Assembly (NCBI GenBank): GCA_030267565.1
Contig: BRXU01000001.1
Coordinates: forward strand, 7,818,001 to 7,882,000
DNA length: 64,000 bases
Source: Pleodorina starrii
Taxonomy: Eukaryota; Chlorophyta; Chlorophyceae; Chlamydomonadales; Volvocaceae
Direction: 5' to 3'
Shown here: in pieces, positions 41,437 through 52,853 of the stretch
Position numbering within the stretch: position 1 is the stretch's first letter
How the letters are laid out: each line of letters opens with the position of its first letter
Program-made: the position numbers and the translations under genes
The notes under the pieces: generated by a model
Databases searched by the model: none
Told to the model about the DNA's origin: nothing
The model's input: the letters and a program-made list of their open reading frames with translations, nothing else

Positions 41437-44400
41437 CTACCCAACTGGCCGCGGCGTAACGCCTCCCCGCGGGCTTCCAACCGCGCCGCCGCCGCCGCCG
41501 CCCGCCAAACTGCCACCCGCCGCCGCCGCCGGCTGCAGCAAGTCCGTCACTCCGTGCGCCGCGGCGCCCAGATGTAGCAGCCCCCTCGCCTTTGCCGTCT
41601 CCGAAACCACCTCCCCCGCGCCCGGCAGCTGCAGGCCGTCCGTATCGTCCACCGTGACCTCGAACACCTTGTCGCCGTACAGGTACGACACGTACAGCAG
41701 CCGCGTCGCGTCGGCGGAGCCGGGCGTCGGGTCGGCGAAACCCATTTGGTTCTTCTTCGGTACCCCCGGATGCAGCGTCAGCTTTGACTCCGAAACCAGG
41801 TACTGCAGCGCCGTCGTCACCGACAGCCACGGCGGCGGCAGCGGCAGCGCCTCCGCCGCCGCCGCTGGCGCGGCGGCGGCGCCCGCTTCGCGGCCGCTGG
41901 CGGACGCGGTCGCATGGCTGCCGCTCCGCTCCGCCTCCGCTGTCGTCGCCGTTGCCGTTGCCGTACCAGGCGCTTCCCCGCCAGCGGCGGCAGCGGCGAC
42001 TGCGGCTTCGGAGCCAGTCCCCACCGCCGCCGCCACCGCCGCCGCAAGGGCGGCGGCGAGGTCCGATCCCTCCGCCGCCGCCGGCGCCGCCGCCGCCGCT
42101 GCGGCGGCGGCAGTGGCGGCGGCGGCCGCCCGCTGCTGCGGCCCGCCCTCCGCCAGGTACTCCTCCACCTTGCCGTACACCGCATCCAGTACGACAAGGC
42201 CGGCGGAGGGACGCTTGGCGGCTTCGGAGCGCGCCCTCCGTCGCGCCACGGGCTCTATGAGTGCGCACTCGGAGGCGGCCTGAGGGCAAAGGGGCGGAGA
42301 GGGGGGATGTCATTCGGCAAGGGGGGGGGGGTGTCAACGCGCGCTCTCACACACCCCGCACATGCACACAAACACACACACGCGCGCATATGCCTACGCA
42401 GAGCGCCTCTTGTCCCTCCGCCGGGATAGCCCCCGCTGCTTCTCCAGCGTAGCCCCCACTCCCCCAGTCTCAGCCAGCGCCATTAACCCTGCATACCCCC
42501 CGCAACACCCCCCCCGGAAAGCTCCCCCGACCTCCCCACCCCCCCTGGAGCCCCTCCACTCGCCTTGTGCAGCGACTCCCGGATGGCCTCCGCGTGTTGA
42601 TGCTGCTCCCGCCGCTCCCGCCGCTGCCGGCTCCATCGAACCAACGGCCGCACAACAAACCTGCGGGGCGAGGGGGAGGTGGAGGTGGGGAGGGGAGGTG
42701 GAGGTGGGGAGGAGGTGAGGAGGTGGAGGAGAGGTGGAGAGGCAATCGCCAGGTGGCTTGGGCTGTGAGCGACTGGGACACAACCCGCCCACCCACCCGT
42801 CCGTCCGCCGGCCCTTTTTACAAATCCACTGTCATGCTCCACCCACCGCCGACAGCAGACTCCACCCCATCGCCACACACACACACACAGTTACACAGAC
42901 ACAGCACCTCCTGCTCCGGAACCAGCCCCGTCCCCGTCGGGCCCACCTGGACACGGCCACGTAGGCCAGGGGCGGCAGCAGTACGGAAGCTGCCAATGTG
43001 GTTAGGTCGGTGTAGTCGGGGGAGAGGGTGATGGGCACCTCGAACGTCTGACCGCCGCGGACCAGCCGGCCCTGGGGGGAGGTGGTGGGGGAAGGTGGGG
43101 TGGGGGAAATTAAAACGGCCCGGGACGAGGGGAACGCAACGCAGTTACCTGGGATATTACCTGACGATTACCTGATATCTCCAGCAGTGGGTGGGGGAGG
43201 GTAGGTGGGGGCGGGAGGGAAAGGGCGGCGGCGGAGGTGGAGGTGGAGGAGGAGGTGGAGGAGGAGGTGGAGGAGGAGGTGGAGGAGGAGGTGGAGGAGG
43301 AGGTGGAGGAGGAGGTGGAGGAGGAGGTGGAGGAGGAGGTGGAGGAGGAGGAGGGGCCCCCTCCGCCACCTGCCCCTACAGGTATGCCCCTACAAGTATT
43401 GCTCGCTGGGTTCCGGGTCCGTTTGCTGACGCCGTCTACGTCTCCGCTGCGGTATCTTCTTTTTATCCTCCCCTCCCTCCCCTCCCTCCCCTCTTCCCGC
43501 CTCTGTCTGCTCACCTTGACTGCGATCCCCTGCGTCCCGACCACTGAGCCCACATAGCCTGTTTCGCCGGGGGGAGGGGAGGGCGGGGCAAGGCGGGGTG
43601 GGGTGTGGTTGGGGTAAGGAAAGGCGGTCCGAAGTGACGCACAGCGAACAGGCTGGCTTGAGAAGGAACACCACCCACCACCCACCACCCACCAACACCC
43701 ACCCACCCACCCGCACCCACCCAGGGTGTTCTTGCCCCACTTGCGCCCCGCCCCCAGTTCCAGCTCCAGGCCGCTCCCTGCCGCCCGGGCGATGGCCCTC
43801 ACGTGCACCGTGGGGTTAATGTGGTACACCAGGCGGGCGGACAGACCCGTCATAGGGCCCAGATCCAGCTTGCCTGGGGGAGGAGTAACGAAGATACCGC
43901 AGCGGGAGGAGGGGAGGGGCGGAGGGAGGGGGGGAAGCATGAAGTTGCAGGGACAGGGGCAGGGGCAGACGGAGGCGATGCAGGCAGGGAGGGAGGGAGG
44001 GAGGGAGGGAGAGGGGTGCCCAGGGAGGGGTGGGGAGGGAAGGAGAGGAACGCCTCCCACACACACCCCCACATACACACAGCTACAGCCACACACACAG
44101 CCACACACACACACACACGTCAGGGCAGCGTTGCCGGCGGGCACTCACCGGATGCCACGTACTTGGTGCCTCTCTTTGAGACGTTGAAACTGACGCCGGA
44201 GACGGGAGCGGGGCCCACCACCCAGCCCAGGGTCGCCTGCGGGAGGGAGGGATAAAGAAATCGGCCCGGGACGAGGGAACGCAACGCAGTCGGGGGGGAG
44301 TGCCGACGACAGAGGGGAGGCCCGACCGCCCCATACACACACACACACGGAGAGAGATCAGAGGGGGGTTATCCACGTATAGGCCGGAGCCCGTGAACGG

Positions 44401-47093
44401 TAAGGTAACAAAAGAATTCCGTCTCATCTGCAAAAGAACAGCGAGGTAAGCTTGCAAAACAGCGGAGGACGTTATATACAAACCGAGAGGGTGTAGCAAG
44501 TACGAGCCCAGCCGCCGCGGTGTCGAGGCGTGGGGGGGGGGGGGGGGAAGGGGCTTAAGAGGGGGTAAGGAAAAAGGCATCGTAGCCAAGGGGCAAGAGG
44601 GGGTCGGGGGATGGGGGGAGCCGAACTGCACTGTTCCTGTGTGTGTTACAAAAACGATGTGTGTGACACGCGCGCGCGCAATTCGCTCGGCAGGTCGTGA
44701 CAAACACCAACATCGGACACGCAACGCCATGTACCTGCATATTGTACGGCAGGTGTCGTGTCGTACTGAGCTGCATGCCCGTGCCCACACCGGGCGTGTA
44801 GCTGGTGGTCAGGGACGCCGAGGTGTACGGCGTTACCTGTACGGCATGCGTGTGAAAGGGTGCGCATGGTGGAGCGGGGCGGGCGGGGGGGAGGAGGAGG
44901 GCCCCAAGGAGGAGGAGGAGGGCCGAAGGGGCTGAGGGGATCCTGGCACGAAGAGGCGGGTGCAGACACACAATCAGACACACAACCACACACACACACA
45001 TACACACACATAGATGCGATGGGGGTTCGAACCGTTGCAAGGAGTCCCGCTACGCGACACGACAGGACACGACAGCCTGGCCGCCGCGGGGAAAGCGATT
45101 TAAGCCAGCCAGACGAATGAACGAACGCGCACCCAGAGCCGACCCGGCGCGATGCGGCGACAAGCACCAGGCCGGCCCCGCATGCACATGCGCCGTTTTA
45201 TGCTGCCGTACTGCCGTGCTGCGTCCGCCGTACCTGACGAGTGGACGTCAGCGTGGCCGAGGGCCGCGGCCCCAGTACGACATTGCTGTCCAGGCTGTCG
45301 TGCTGACTCAGCACCCGGCGGTAGCCAAAGATGAGGCTGCCTGATCAGGCAACAAGCGTGTGTGCGTGTGCGTGTATGGAAGGGCGGGGAGGGCGGGCGG
45401 GACGGCAAGAGGGAGGTAAGAAGAAGTCAAAAGAGACAGAACGTAGCAGAGGGGGAACGGCGGCGACGCTGGGCGCTGGGGGGTGGCAGCGGAGGGCGGA
45501 AGTGTGTACGCGACAGTCCGCTGCGGGTGGTGTGTTGTGGTGTGCGCAGGGGCTCGGGCTCGTCGCGAGTCCAGCTGGTGGGTCCTTGGCCGTGCTCGTG
45601 CTTGGTCGTGGGCCCTTGGCCGTGCTTGTGTTTGTGTCAGCCCAGTGTCAGCCCCCTCCCTCCCGCAGTTCATACCGTTTCCCTTCTTTCCCGACCCCGC
45701 CTCCGCCCCCGCCCCCGCCAGCCAGCGAGCAACCCACCAGCCAAGTCGAGCCCACGCCTGCATCTCACCACTCAACCCTCAGTCCCCCTCCCCCTCCCCC
45801 GCCCCTCAACCCTCCCCTCACCCGCCCCCATATTGTTCCTCAGCGCCGCGTTGCCCTGCACGTAAAACACATCCGCCTCCCCGACCGGCGTGTCGATGGA
45901 GTTGGTGACGGTGGCGCCGCGGAACAGCGGCCGGTGCCCAGCTAGGGTGGCCCGTGGGTCGCTCAGATCCAGGCGACACACGTAGGCGCCGCGGTGGTTG
46001 GACAGCAGCTCGGCGCGGTCCGACTCCTGAGGTGGAGGAGGAGGAGGCGGAGGAGGAGGCGGTGGGAGGAGGAGGCGGAGGAGGCGGAGGGGGCGGTGGG
46101 ATTGACGGAGCCAGGCAGTGGTGGGATCGACGGAGCGAGGCGGTGGTGGGAAGGTGGTGGGCAGGGATGGGAAGGGAAGGCGGGAGATACCGCAGCAACG
46201 GGAAGGGGCGGATCGGTGGAGAGGGTCATGTGGGTGGTGGAGGTGGGGAGGACACACGGGGAGGGGGTGTCATATCGGCGAGTTGGAGCGGGGGAGGGGG
46301 CAGTGGGGGGGGCGGGAGGGGCGGCATAGGGGCGGCAAAGGGGGTCAGAGAGGGGCGACCCACTCACCTGCTTCCGCTTGAACTCCTCCCACTTCTTCTT
46401 CAGATCCTCCACCGAATCCAACTTCGTTCCCACCTCGAACCCTGGGGGGAGGGGAGGAGGGGAGGAAGGGGGGCAGGGGGGCAGGGGGGCAGACAGGCAG
46501 GCGGGCAGTGAGCAGGAGGAGGAGGAGGAGGAGGAGGTCGGATCTTCTATGAGATTCATCGATGATGATGCCATCTTTTTAAGGCCTTTACACACGCAGA
46601 GGGGAAGCAGCGGAGAAGGATGGCGCTGCAGCCTCCCCTTCGGTGGTGCTGCAACCACCGCCTCGCCCTCCCTACCAGCCACCCCCCCCCTTTGGCCTCC
46701 GCGTTGTGCACCGGGGCCGCAGCGCACCTGCGTCCAGGCCCTCCTTCCCGTACACATCGTAAACCTGGCGCCGAACTGGGTCTGAAAGCACCTCATATGC
46801 CGCCTGCGACAGCCCCCAATGCATGCGGCGCAAACCTGTCAGGGAGCAGGATGCCGGCCGCAAAGCGGGGGGTGTCGACTGCGCGATGCCGGCAAACAAA
46901 CCTGGAGGCGGTTGAAAGCCTGCTCCGCCCTTTGCTTCTGCTCCGGATCCTGATGTTTATCCGGGTGGTAGACTTGCGCTAGGTTGCGGTACGCTCGGCG
47001 CACCTCCTCATCCGAAGCATCGCGCGGGATGTTCAAAACCGCGTAATACTCAGCGGTGTCATCGGAACGGAATTCGATACTAGAATCCGTCAT
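41437..47093 (-). CDS. DNAJC11: DNAJC11-type J-domain protein
   Basis: Homologue of DNAJC11, a J protein of the mitochondrial outer membrane linked to MICOS/SAM and cristae organisation in animals. Twelve exons in transcript order: 47093-46902, 46803-46728, 46441-46368, 46026-45822, 45340-45234, 44836-44735, 44236-44149, 43873-43721, 43558-43515, 43071-42947, 42660-42564, 42279-41437. They total 2106 nt and 701 residues, all phases matching. The J domain (about 15-80) has YYAVLNIPRDASDEEVRRAY and HPDKH with HPD at 43-45, followed by AAYEVLSDPVRRQVYDVYG. The middle is a probable beta-barrel-like region (GNAALRNNMG, YTSASLTTSYTPGVGTG). RFVVRPLVRWSRQRRE matches the family's helix after the hydrophobic VLLPPLAYVAV. 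The C-terminal DUF3395 domain (LVVLDAVYGKV, LVSESKLTLHPGV, VFEVTVDDTDGLQLPG) is split by a poly-Ala insert of about 100 residues. The exon 42564-42660 appears to use a GC donor (AAG|GCGAGT). Confidence 0.93.
43111..43146 (+). repeat. Short repeat family D, copy 1
   Basis: CGGCCCGGGACGAGGGGAAC followed by GCAACGCAGT, in a DNAJC11 intron. A second copy lies two introns upstream at 44251-44290. Confidence 0.65.
43238..43352 (+). repeat. 12-bp GGAGGAGGT minisatellite
   Basis: About nine units of GAGGAGGAGGTG in the DNAJC11 intron 43072-43514. On the transcribed sense strand it is a pure pyrimidine-rich CCTCCTCCA tract. Open frames across it (poly-Glu/Val, poly-Gly, poly-Pro) are artefacts of the repeat. 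Confidence 0.9.
43407..43467 (+). repeat. Dispersed repeat family B copy
   Basis: Near full-length: TTCCGGGTCCGTTTGCTGAC, CCGTCTACGTCTCC, GCTGCGGTATCTTC and a T run, in a DNAJC11 intron next to the 12-bp minisatellite. Confidence 0.75.
43884..43910 (-). repeat. Dispersed repeat family B, partial copy
   Basis: AACGAAGATACCGCAGCGGG, a short core in a DNAJC11 intron. Confidence 0.45.
44251..44290 (+). repeat. Short repeat family D, copy 2
   Basis: TCGGCCCGGGACGAGGGAAC followed by GCAACGCAGT, in the DNAJC11 intron 44237-44734, which also holds a family A copy. Confidence 0.65.
44368..44446 (+). repeat. Dispersed repeat family A copy (extended)
   Basis: GGTTATCCACGTATAGGCC, CCCGTGAACGGTAAGG and then CATCTGCAAAAGAACAGCGA. 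Its tail matches the copy at 62378, which defines a unit of about 80 bp. Confidence 0.8.
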
Positions 47094-47503
47094 CCTTGGA
47101 TAGCTTTAGACGTTGACTTCTACAAAGTGGGTTGACTGTCTAAACCAAGTCATTTGAGTTGCAAGACGGGCATCGCAGTCGCTGAGGTAGGAACACCGCA
47201 AAATGTAAAAAATATCGATGATGAGCGAGTTTTGCGCGTTGGCGCAGGGCAGGTGAGATGAGCCGGGCAACGCGTAATGCAAGCGACCCATCGCCCGCGG
47301 GTCACTTGAGCGACGATACGAACTGCCCAAAAGCCTTGAGCAGCATCTACACGGAAATCAATCAATCACCACACATACAGCGACACTTTGACCAGTTGGC
47401 GTTTCCAGCCCAAGCCCCTTGAAACTACACACGACGACGAGCCGAGTTAACCCTTGGCACTGCAAAGTCCCCTAAGCCCAAAACAAGCTCTTCAATCTCA
47501 GTA
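47094..47503. promoter_or_regulatory. Candidate bidirectional promoter, DNAJC11 / ECH2
   Basis: 410 bp separate the divergent ATGs of DNAJC11 (47093, minus) and ECH2 (47504, plus). The segment has average base composition without G or C runs, unlike the introns on both sides. It must hold both promoters and 5'UTRs. Confidence 0.5.
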
Positions 47504-50314
47504 ATGGACGACGCTGCAACAAGCCTTGATGGTGGTATCGACATCCATTCGCTGAGGAGCAGGCGCCTCGGCACCTACACCCACACCTACACCCAGCGCG
47601 ATGCGATGCTTTACGCGCTCGGCCTCGGATGCACAGCAGGTCGGTCTGAACACTGCTTCAGAGCTCGCATTCGGAGCGGAGCGGAGCGGACCTGTCTGGA
47701 ACGAGTTTGGCCAAACGCAACACCTGGACACCACGCGCTTAACCGCCACACCGACACACGCGGCCGCAGTCCTCACCCGCGACCTCTTGCCGGCGCACGT
47801 CCACTATACCTAAAACCCATATCATCATCAACATGCTGCGATGGCGCTTTGGCGCGCGGAGTCGCGGACGCTGCGGGCCTGAGGCGGCAATATGACGGTT
47901 GCAGTAACTTCCAACTGTCGGTTGCTGGTCCAGCAGTTGACTGGGTTGACCGAGTTTTGTCTGCCTCGCCAATCGCCACCACTCCCCCTGGTCCCTGGCT
48001 TGCGCCTAGCCTCCACTCCTCTCCTCTCAACTCTGGTGAGCTGCGCTCTCCACTCCCCTCTCCTCTCCTCTTCCTCTCCTATCTCCTCCGCAGCCGCCGA
48101 CCTGCGGTACCTGTACGAGGGTTCCGAGGACTTTGCCGTACTGCCCACGTATGCCATCGTCGCCGCGCACCCCTCCCTGGCGCTCGTCCCACTGGAGTCG
48201 TACCTGCCGGGCGGCCTCGACCGGGTACGACACACCGGGGGTTTCCTGCCGTACCAAATCCGCTCTTCCATCTTCCAACCACCTGCTGGATCCGGATCCT
48301 GAATTCCGGATCCGCCCAACCACCAATGCGTCCATCTCACCATCTCGCCCTCTCTAACGCTCCCCCTCGACCCACACCCCGCCACCTCGACCCACACACC
48401 CCCCGCTGCGATTTCTCTTTACACCCCCCGCCAGGCCTCAGCTCTCCACGGGGAGCAGTACTTAGAGCTGCTGGGTCCCCCGCTGCCCCCGGGGGGAGGT
48501 CGCCTGGTCACCCGACCTCAGCTGGTCGACATGCAGGCCAAGGGCGAGTGGGGCGAGTGGGGCGGGAGAGGGCTGGGCGGGTGGGTGGGTGGGCGGGGCT
48601 TGCTGAGCCGGGCTGAGCCGGGCTGGGTGTGTGTGTATGTGTCACAGGTTGTGGTTTGAGGGCGGGATACATCGTTGCGCTGATTCTTCCTTTCTTCCTC
48701 ACTGCCCAAGACGCAAACACAAACACACAACACGCCGGGGTCGCCCAGCCGCCTGCGTGCGTCCCTCCCCTCCCGCCCGGTCAGGTAGCGGGTTGGTGGT
48801 GGTGCTGCGGACCGTGACTAGCGACGATGAGAGCGGTCGGGATGTGGCGATCAACGAGTTCACCACCTTCATACTGGGGAAAGGTGGGGAGTGCCGGTAC
48901 GGGTGGCGCCCCCGGGCGGCGGGGTCAGTGGGCGAGGGGCCGGATACGTGTTTGTGTGTGTTTGTGTGTATGTGTGTGTGTGTGTGGTTCTGCGTGCCGA
49001 TGCTCTCTTGACCTGACGAAGCTCTGGAGACCAGCGGAATCAACACGCGCTGTTGGATAAGCCATCGCGGACTTCCGGACTCGTGTAGGGTTGTCCCTTC
49101 AGAAGCTTCTGGTCCTGTGACGATCCGTAACGGCCGCAGGGCTGCCACCACCAGACGCAGCGGAGCACCACTCGCTCGGTAGGGACCAGGGAGTGCTGTC
49201 GGGACCACCACCGCCACCGCCGTTGCTGCCCGCAACCCCCCGCCCCATCCCTCGCTCTCTCTCCCGCCGCACCCCCTCTTCCCCTCCCCAGGCGGCATCC
49301 GCACCCCCTGGCCCCCCGCGCCGCGCTCCCCCGCCGCCGTCGCGCCCAACGACCCGCCGCCTCGCGCCCCGGACGCCGTCGCCACCTTCGCCACCTCCCC
49401 CGACCAGGCGGCCCTGTACCGCCTGAGTGGAGACTACAACCCGCTACACATCGACCCACGGGTCAGTGCGGCTCCAAAAAGGGGCTAACAGGGAGAAAGG
49501 TGCAGCTTCTCTTTGCTTTCCTGCATTTGCTCTCCTCTCAAACTCACACCCGAAAGCTCCCTCCCCCTCCTTTAGTATTGCTGTGTCCCTTTGCCAACGT
49601 CCCCTGCCTCGATTAATTAATTATTAGCCGCGGTTTGCCTTCCTAATCCCCCCCACCCACCCCACCACCAACCATGCAACTACACGCTGCGGTTGGCGGC
49701 CGGCGGTTAGCGGTTATAGCGGTTGCGGTGGTTGTCCTGCCCTATCGGATTCATGTGCATGTGCATGTGCATGTGCATGTGTGTGTTACATGTGCATGTG
49801 CATGTGTGTGTGCCTATGTCGTATGCCTTTCCTCCTACGGGGTTTTTGCTCCGCGCAGGTGAGCTCCAGGGTGGGTTTCCCGCAGCCCATCTTGCACGGG
49901 CTGTGCTCGCTGGGTGTGTCGGTGCGGCTGATCCTGTCGAGGTACGGCGGCGGCGACCCGGCTGCTGCTGCCCGACTTCGCTCCGTCAAAGTGCGCTTCT
50001 CCAAACACGTGCTGCCCGGGGAGACCCTCCGAGTGGACATGTGGGCAGAACAACCGCAACAACAACAGCAACAGCAGCAGCAGCCGGACGCCGGTGCTTG
50101 CGCCCGCGGCGCCGCCGCCGCCAGCGGCGCCGCCGCCGCCAGCGGCGCCACCGCCGCCAGCGGCGGCGCCGTCAAGGTCATATTCCGGACGTGGGTGGTG
50201 GAGCGGGGGGTGTTGGTCATCGCGAATGCGGCGGTGGAATTGCTGCCGCCACCGCCGGCGGCGGTGGCGGCGAACACGGGGGCGACGATGCCGGTGCCGA
50301 CGTCGCGCCTGTAG
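47504..50314 (+). CDS. ECH2: Peroxisomal enoyl-CoA hydratase 2 (double hotdog, MaoC-like)
   Basis: Hydrates trans-2-enoyl-CoA to (R)-3-hydroxyacyl-CoA; in plants ECH2 serves peroxisomal beta-oxidation of unsaturated fatty acids with cis double bonds. Six exons: 47504-47639, 48094-48224, 48435-48543, 48785-48883, 49292-49461, 49859-50314. They total 1101 nt and 366 residues. The N-terminal hotdog half shows [27 protein letters not shown] and [18 protein letters not shown]. The C-terminal half carries the hydratase-2 signature [15 protein letters not shown] (D206, N208, H211) and then [14 protein letters not shown]. The protein ends in SRL, a type 1 peroxisomal targeting tripeptide. A Gln/Ala/Gly insert interrupts the last domain. 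The donor of exon 3 is ambiguous: a GC donor at 48544 gives [10 protein letters not shown], and a GT donor four bases later with an acceptor at 48788 would also keep frame. TGTAA follows at 50347-50351 and 50683-50687. Confidence 0.92.
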
Positions 50315-51183
50315 AAGTTGACCCGCAGCGTACCGTACCTGCAGATTGTAATTTCGGGTGGTTGGCTGTACATCGGGAGGGGGTGCGATGAAGGCTGTTG
50401 TCTGGTACTGCATGATGCGACCAGAGGCATCATCATTTGTACTGCCTTCGAACCTCTTTCATGCATCATGCATCATCATTTCATCATCAATTCCATCATC
50501 AATGCATGCAGGTCTTTGTGTTTGTGGGGGTTGGCACACGGGTGGCGCGTTGGAGGCCGCCCCACCTCCACTCAGCAACTTGTCGTGCGTAGGGTGCTGA
50601 AGAAGCGCCATGGTTGTACGGCTGCTTGCCATAAGGGTTTGTGATTTTGTTGTTGCTGTTGTTGTTGGTGCTGCTGTTATCGCTGTAATCACAGCAGCGA
50701 CCTCCCGTAACGGTGTCAGCCGACACGGAGAGAGAGAGGAGGAGGTGGACGTGGAGGAGGACGGGGAGGAGGAGGAGGGGCAGCAGCAACCCGCGGATGA
50801 ATCCCCGTGTCCGCCCCCAAGCGGCGTCAGTTTGCGCAGCTTTCCCGGAGTCGCACAGGGAGCAGCACATCACGCGTCACCCCACAAGTCCGAGATCGCG
50901 GCCAATGTGATTGATGCCGATGCAGGCCATGGCTCGTCCCTGGTCGTACATCCAGCCGTATTACCTGGCTGGTTGTACGGCACCGGCGTACATGCGCGCG
51001 TGTATGTCTGTCTGTATGTGTGTGGGGGGGAGGGCCGCGGAGCCAGCACCGGACATCCGGCACCGATGAGCGCCTACCGTCTCCTCATTCCCTAAGGAAC
51101 AACCCAACAGGAGAGAAGGCGGTCGAGGCCTCACTGGTCAGGTGATACGAAGACGGCTCCACTGATCCTTGTCACAGACTCTG

Positions 51184-51405
51184 GGTCGGCCTATGGGTCG
51201 GCCTATGGGTCGGCCTATGGGTCGGCCTATGGGTCGGCCTATGGGTCGGCCTATGGGTCGGCCTATGGGTCGGCCTACGGGTCGGCCTATGGGTCGGCCT
51301 ATGGGTCGGCCTATGGGTCGGCCTAGGGGTCTGCCTAGGGGTCGGCCTAGGGGTCGGCCTATGGGTTGGCCTATGGGTTGGCCTATGCGTCGGCCTATGG
51401 GTTGG
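51184..51405 (+). repeat. 12-bp GGTCGGCCTATG minisatellite
   Basis: About 18 head-to-tail 12-bp units. The last six or so carry point changes (CTAGGG, GGTTGG, ATGCGT). Because 12 is a multiple of three, the frames read as Gly-Arg-Pro repeats on both strands; these are not genes. Confidence 0.93.
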
Positions 51406-51409
51406 TCGC

Positions 51410-51715
51410 TCACACCCTCTGTCCCATGGGTCGGTCACAGCCCCTGTCCCATGGGTCGCTCACAGCCCCTGTCCCATGGGTCCGTCACAACCCCTGTCCC
51501 ATGGGTCGCCACAGCACTGTCCCATGGGTCGGTCACGCCCTCTGTCACATGGGTCGGTCACAGCCCCTGTCCCACGGGTCGCTCACAGCCCCTGTCACAT
51601 GGGTCGCCACAGCACTGTCCCATGGGTCGCTCACAGACCCTGTCCCATGGGTCGCTCACAGCCCCTATCCCATCGTGGGTCGCTCACAGCCCCTGTCCCA
51701 TGGGTCGGTCAGCCG
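51410..51715 (+). repeat. Minisatellite of about 25 bp with CCCATGGG palindrome
   Basis: About 12 imperfect units built on TCCCATGGGTCG(G/C)TCAC followed by AGCCCCTG. It directly follows the 12-bp array and shares the GGGTCGGT motif, so one array may derive from the other. Confidence 0.88.
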
Positions 51716-52267
51716 TTGTGTGACTACCGGCATGTCGAGGAGGAGGAGGTAGAACGCCGCGGACCGAGTGCGGGACATGCTGCAGCAACAACAGTACCGA
51801 GTAGTGTCATCGATGAGTCCGAGGCCCACACAGTCGGGAGAGGGAAAGGGAAGGGGGGGCACCACACGAAGGGTATGAGAATGGCAGCCGCCGCAATGGC
51901 ATTCGGCGCAACGACCGCGAAAGGACATCGAGGAAGAACACACAGGCCCACACAGGCGCACACAGGCAAACAGGCCCACACATACGCATGCACACACATC
52001 ACAGGCGCACACACACATATAAGCACTGAAACAGCAATAACAAAAACGCATACGTCCACACACACGCCCACACGCACGCACATGCATATGTACCGTTACA
52101 CGCCTCACAGCGCACAATACACGCACACACACGCACTGCAACAACCACGCACACGCACACGCACACACACGTGCATCGCACGTTCAATCTCAGTTTTCCC
52201 CCTCCTTTCCCCACCAGCAGCAGCAGTGGTGTAGTTGCGCAGTTGTGCATCACAGTTTTCTCCCCTT

Positions 52268-52332
52268 GCTGGGTTCCGGGTCCGTTCGCTCACGCCGTCT
52301 CCGTCTCCGCTGCGGTACCTTCTTTTCACCTC
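52268..52332 (+). repeat. Dispersed repeat family B copy
   Basis: Near full-length: GGGTTCCGGGTCCGTTCGCT, CACGCCGTCTCCGTC and TCCGCTGCGGTACCTTC, in the spacer past the CFAP57-like stop. Confidence 0.75.
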
Positions 52333-52853
52333 CCCTCCCCGCCTTCACACAGCAGTCCGAGGCCCAATCCCAGTCCCAGTTAACGTCTCAGTCTCAGTCA
52401 CAGCCCACCTCTAGCGGAGCCCGCCAACTCGTCAACCCACTCCCACTCCCGGGGAAAGGACAACGCAACCAACGACTCCCCCTCCTCCTCCGCCTTCCCC
52501 TCCGCCTTCCCCTCCTCCTCCTCCTCCTCCTCCTCCCTGGCCTCAGTGACGCCTCTGCGGTTCGTCCTTCTTACCGCCCCCCCCTGCAACTGCAACCTCA
52601 CACACACACACACTGCCAATCACACAATACACACTGTCAACCCCTTCGAACCGGCCGCGCCCCCCGCCCTCCCTTCCAAACTCCTCCCCCAACCACCATT
52701 ACCCCTGCTCCTACCCCTGCCCCCTACCCCATCCCCTGGCCTTGACTCGGGCTTGGGCTCGGGCTGGGGCATTGAGCCGCCGCCGCCACCACCACAATCG
52801 CCGCACCCGCTCGTCTTGCCCCGATTCCAGCAGTGCGCGATCCACGGCTTTTG

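Larger units (their letters stand above)
50315..52853. other. Convergent minisatellite-rich spacer, ECH2 / CFAP57-like genes
   Basis: About 2.5 kb without a supportable gene: candidate TGTAA signals, a CATCAT-rich stretch at 50455-50515, two adjoining minisatellites (51184-51712), CA-rich microsatellite sequence at about 51940-52170, a family B copy at 52268-52332, and pyrimidine-rich sequence up to the CFAP57-like stop. Several long open frames here come only from the repeats. Confidence 0.6.

Noticed and set aside
43157..43557. Poly-Pro, poly-Gly and poly-Glu/Val open frames
   Set aside because: They come from the 12-bp microsatellite inside a DNAJC11 intron.
46839..46899. DNAJC11 exon 2 beginning at an ACAG acceptor near 46839
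   Set aside because: That acceptor gives the wrong phase. The acceptor at 46803 gives FNRLQ-AAYEVLSDP, which matches the J-domain family exactly.
51169..51723. 184-codon open frame of Gly-Arg-Pro repeats
   Set aside because: Produced by a 12-bp repeat whose length is a multiple of three; frames are open on both strands, with no start context or neighbours.
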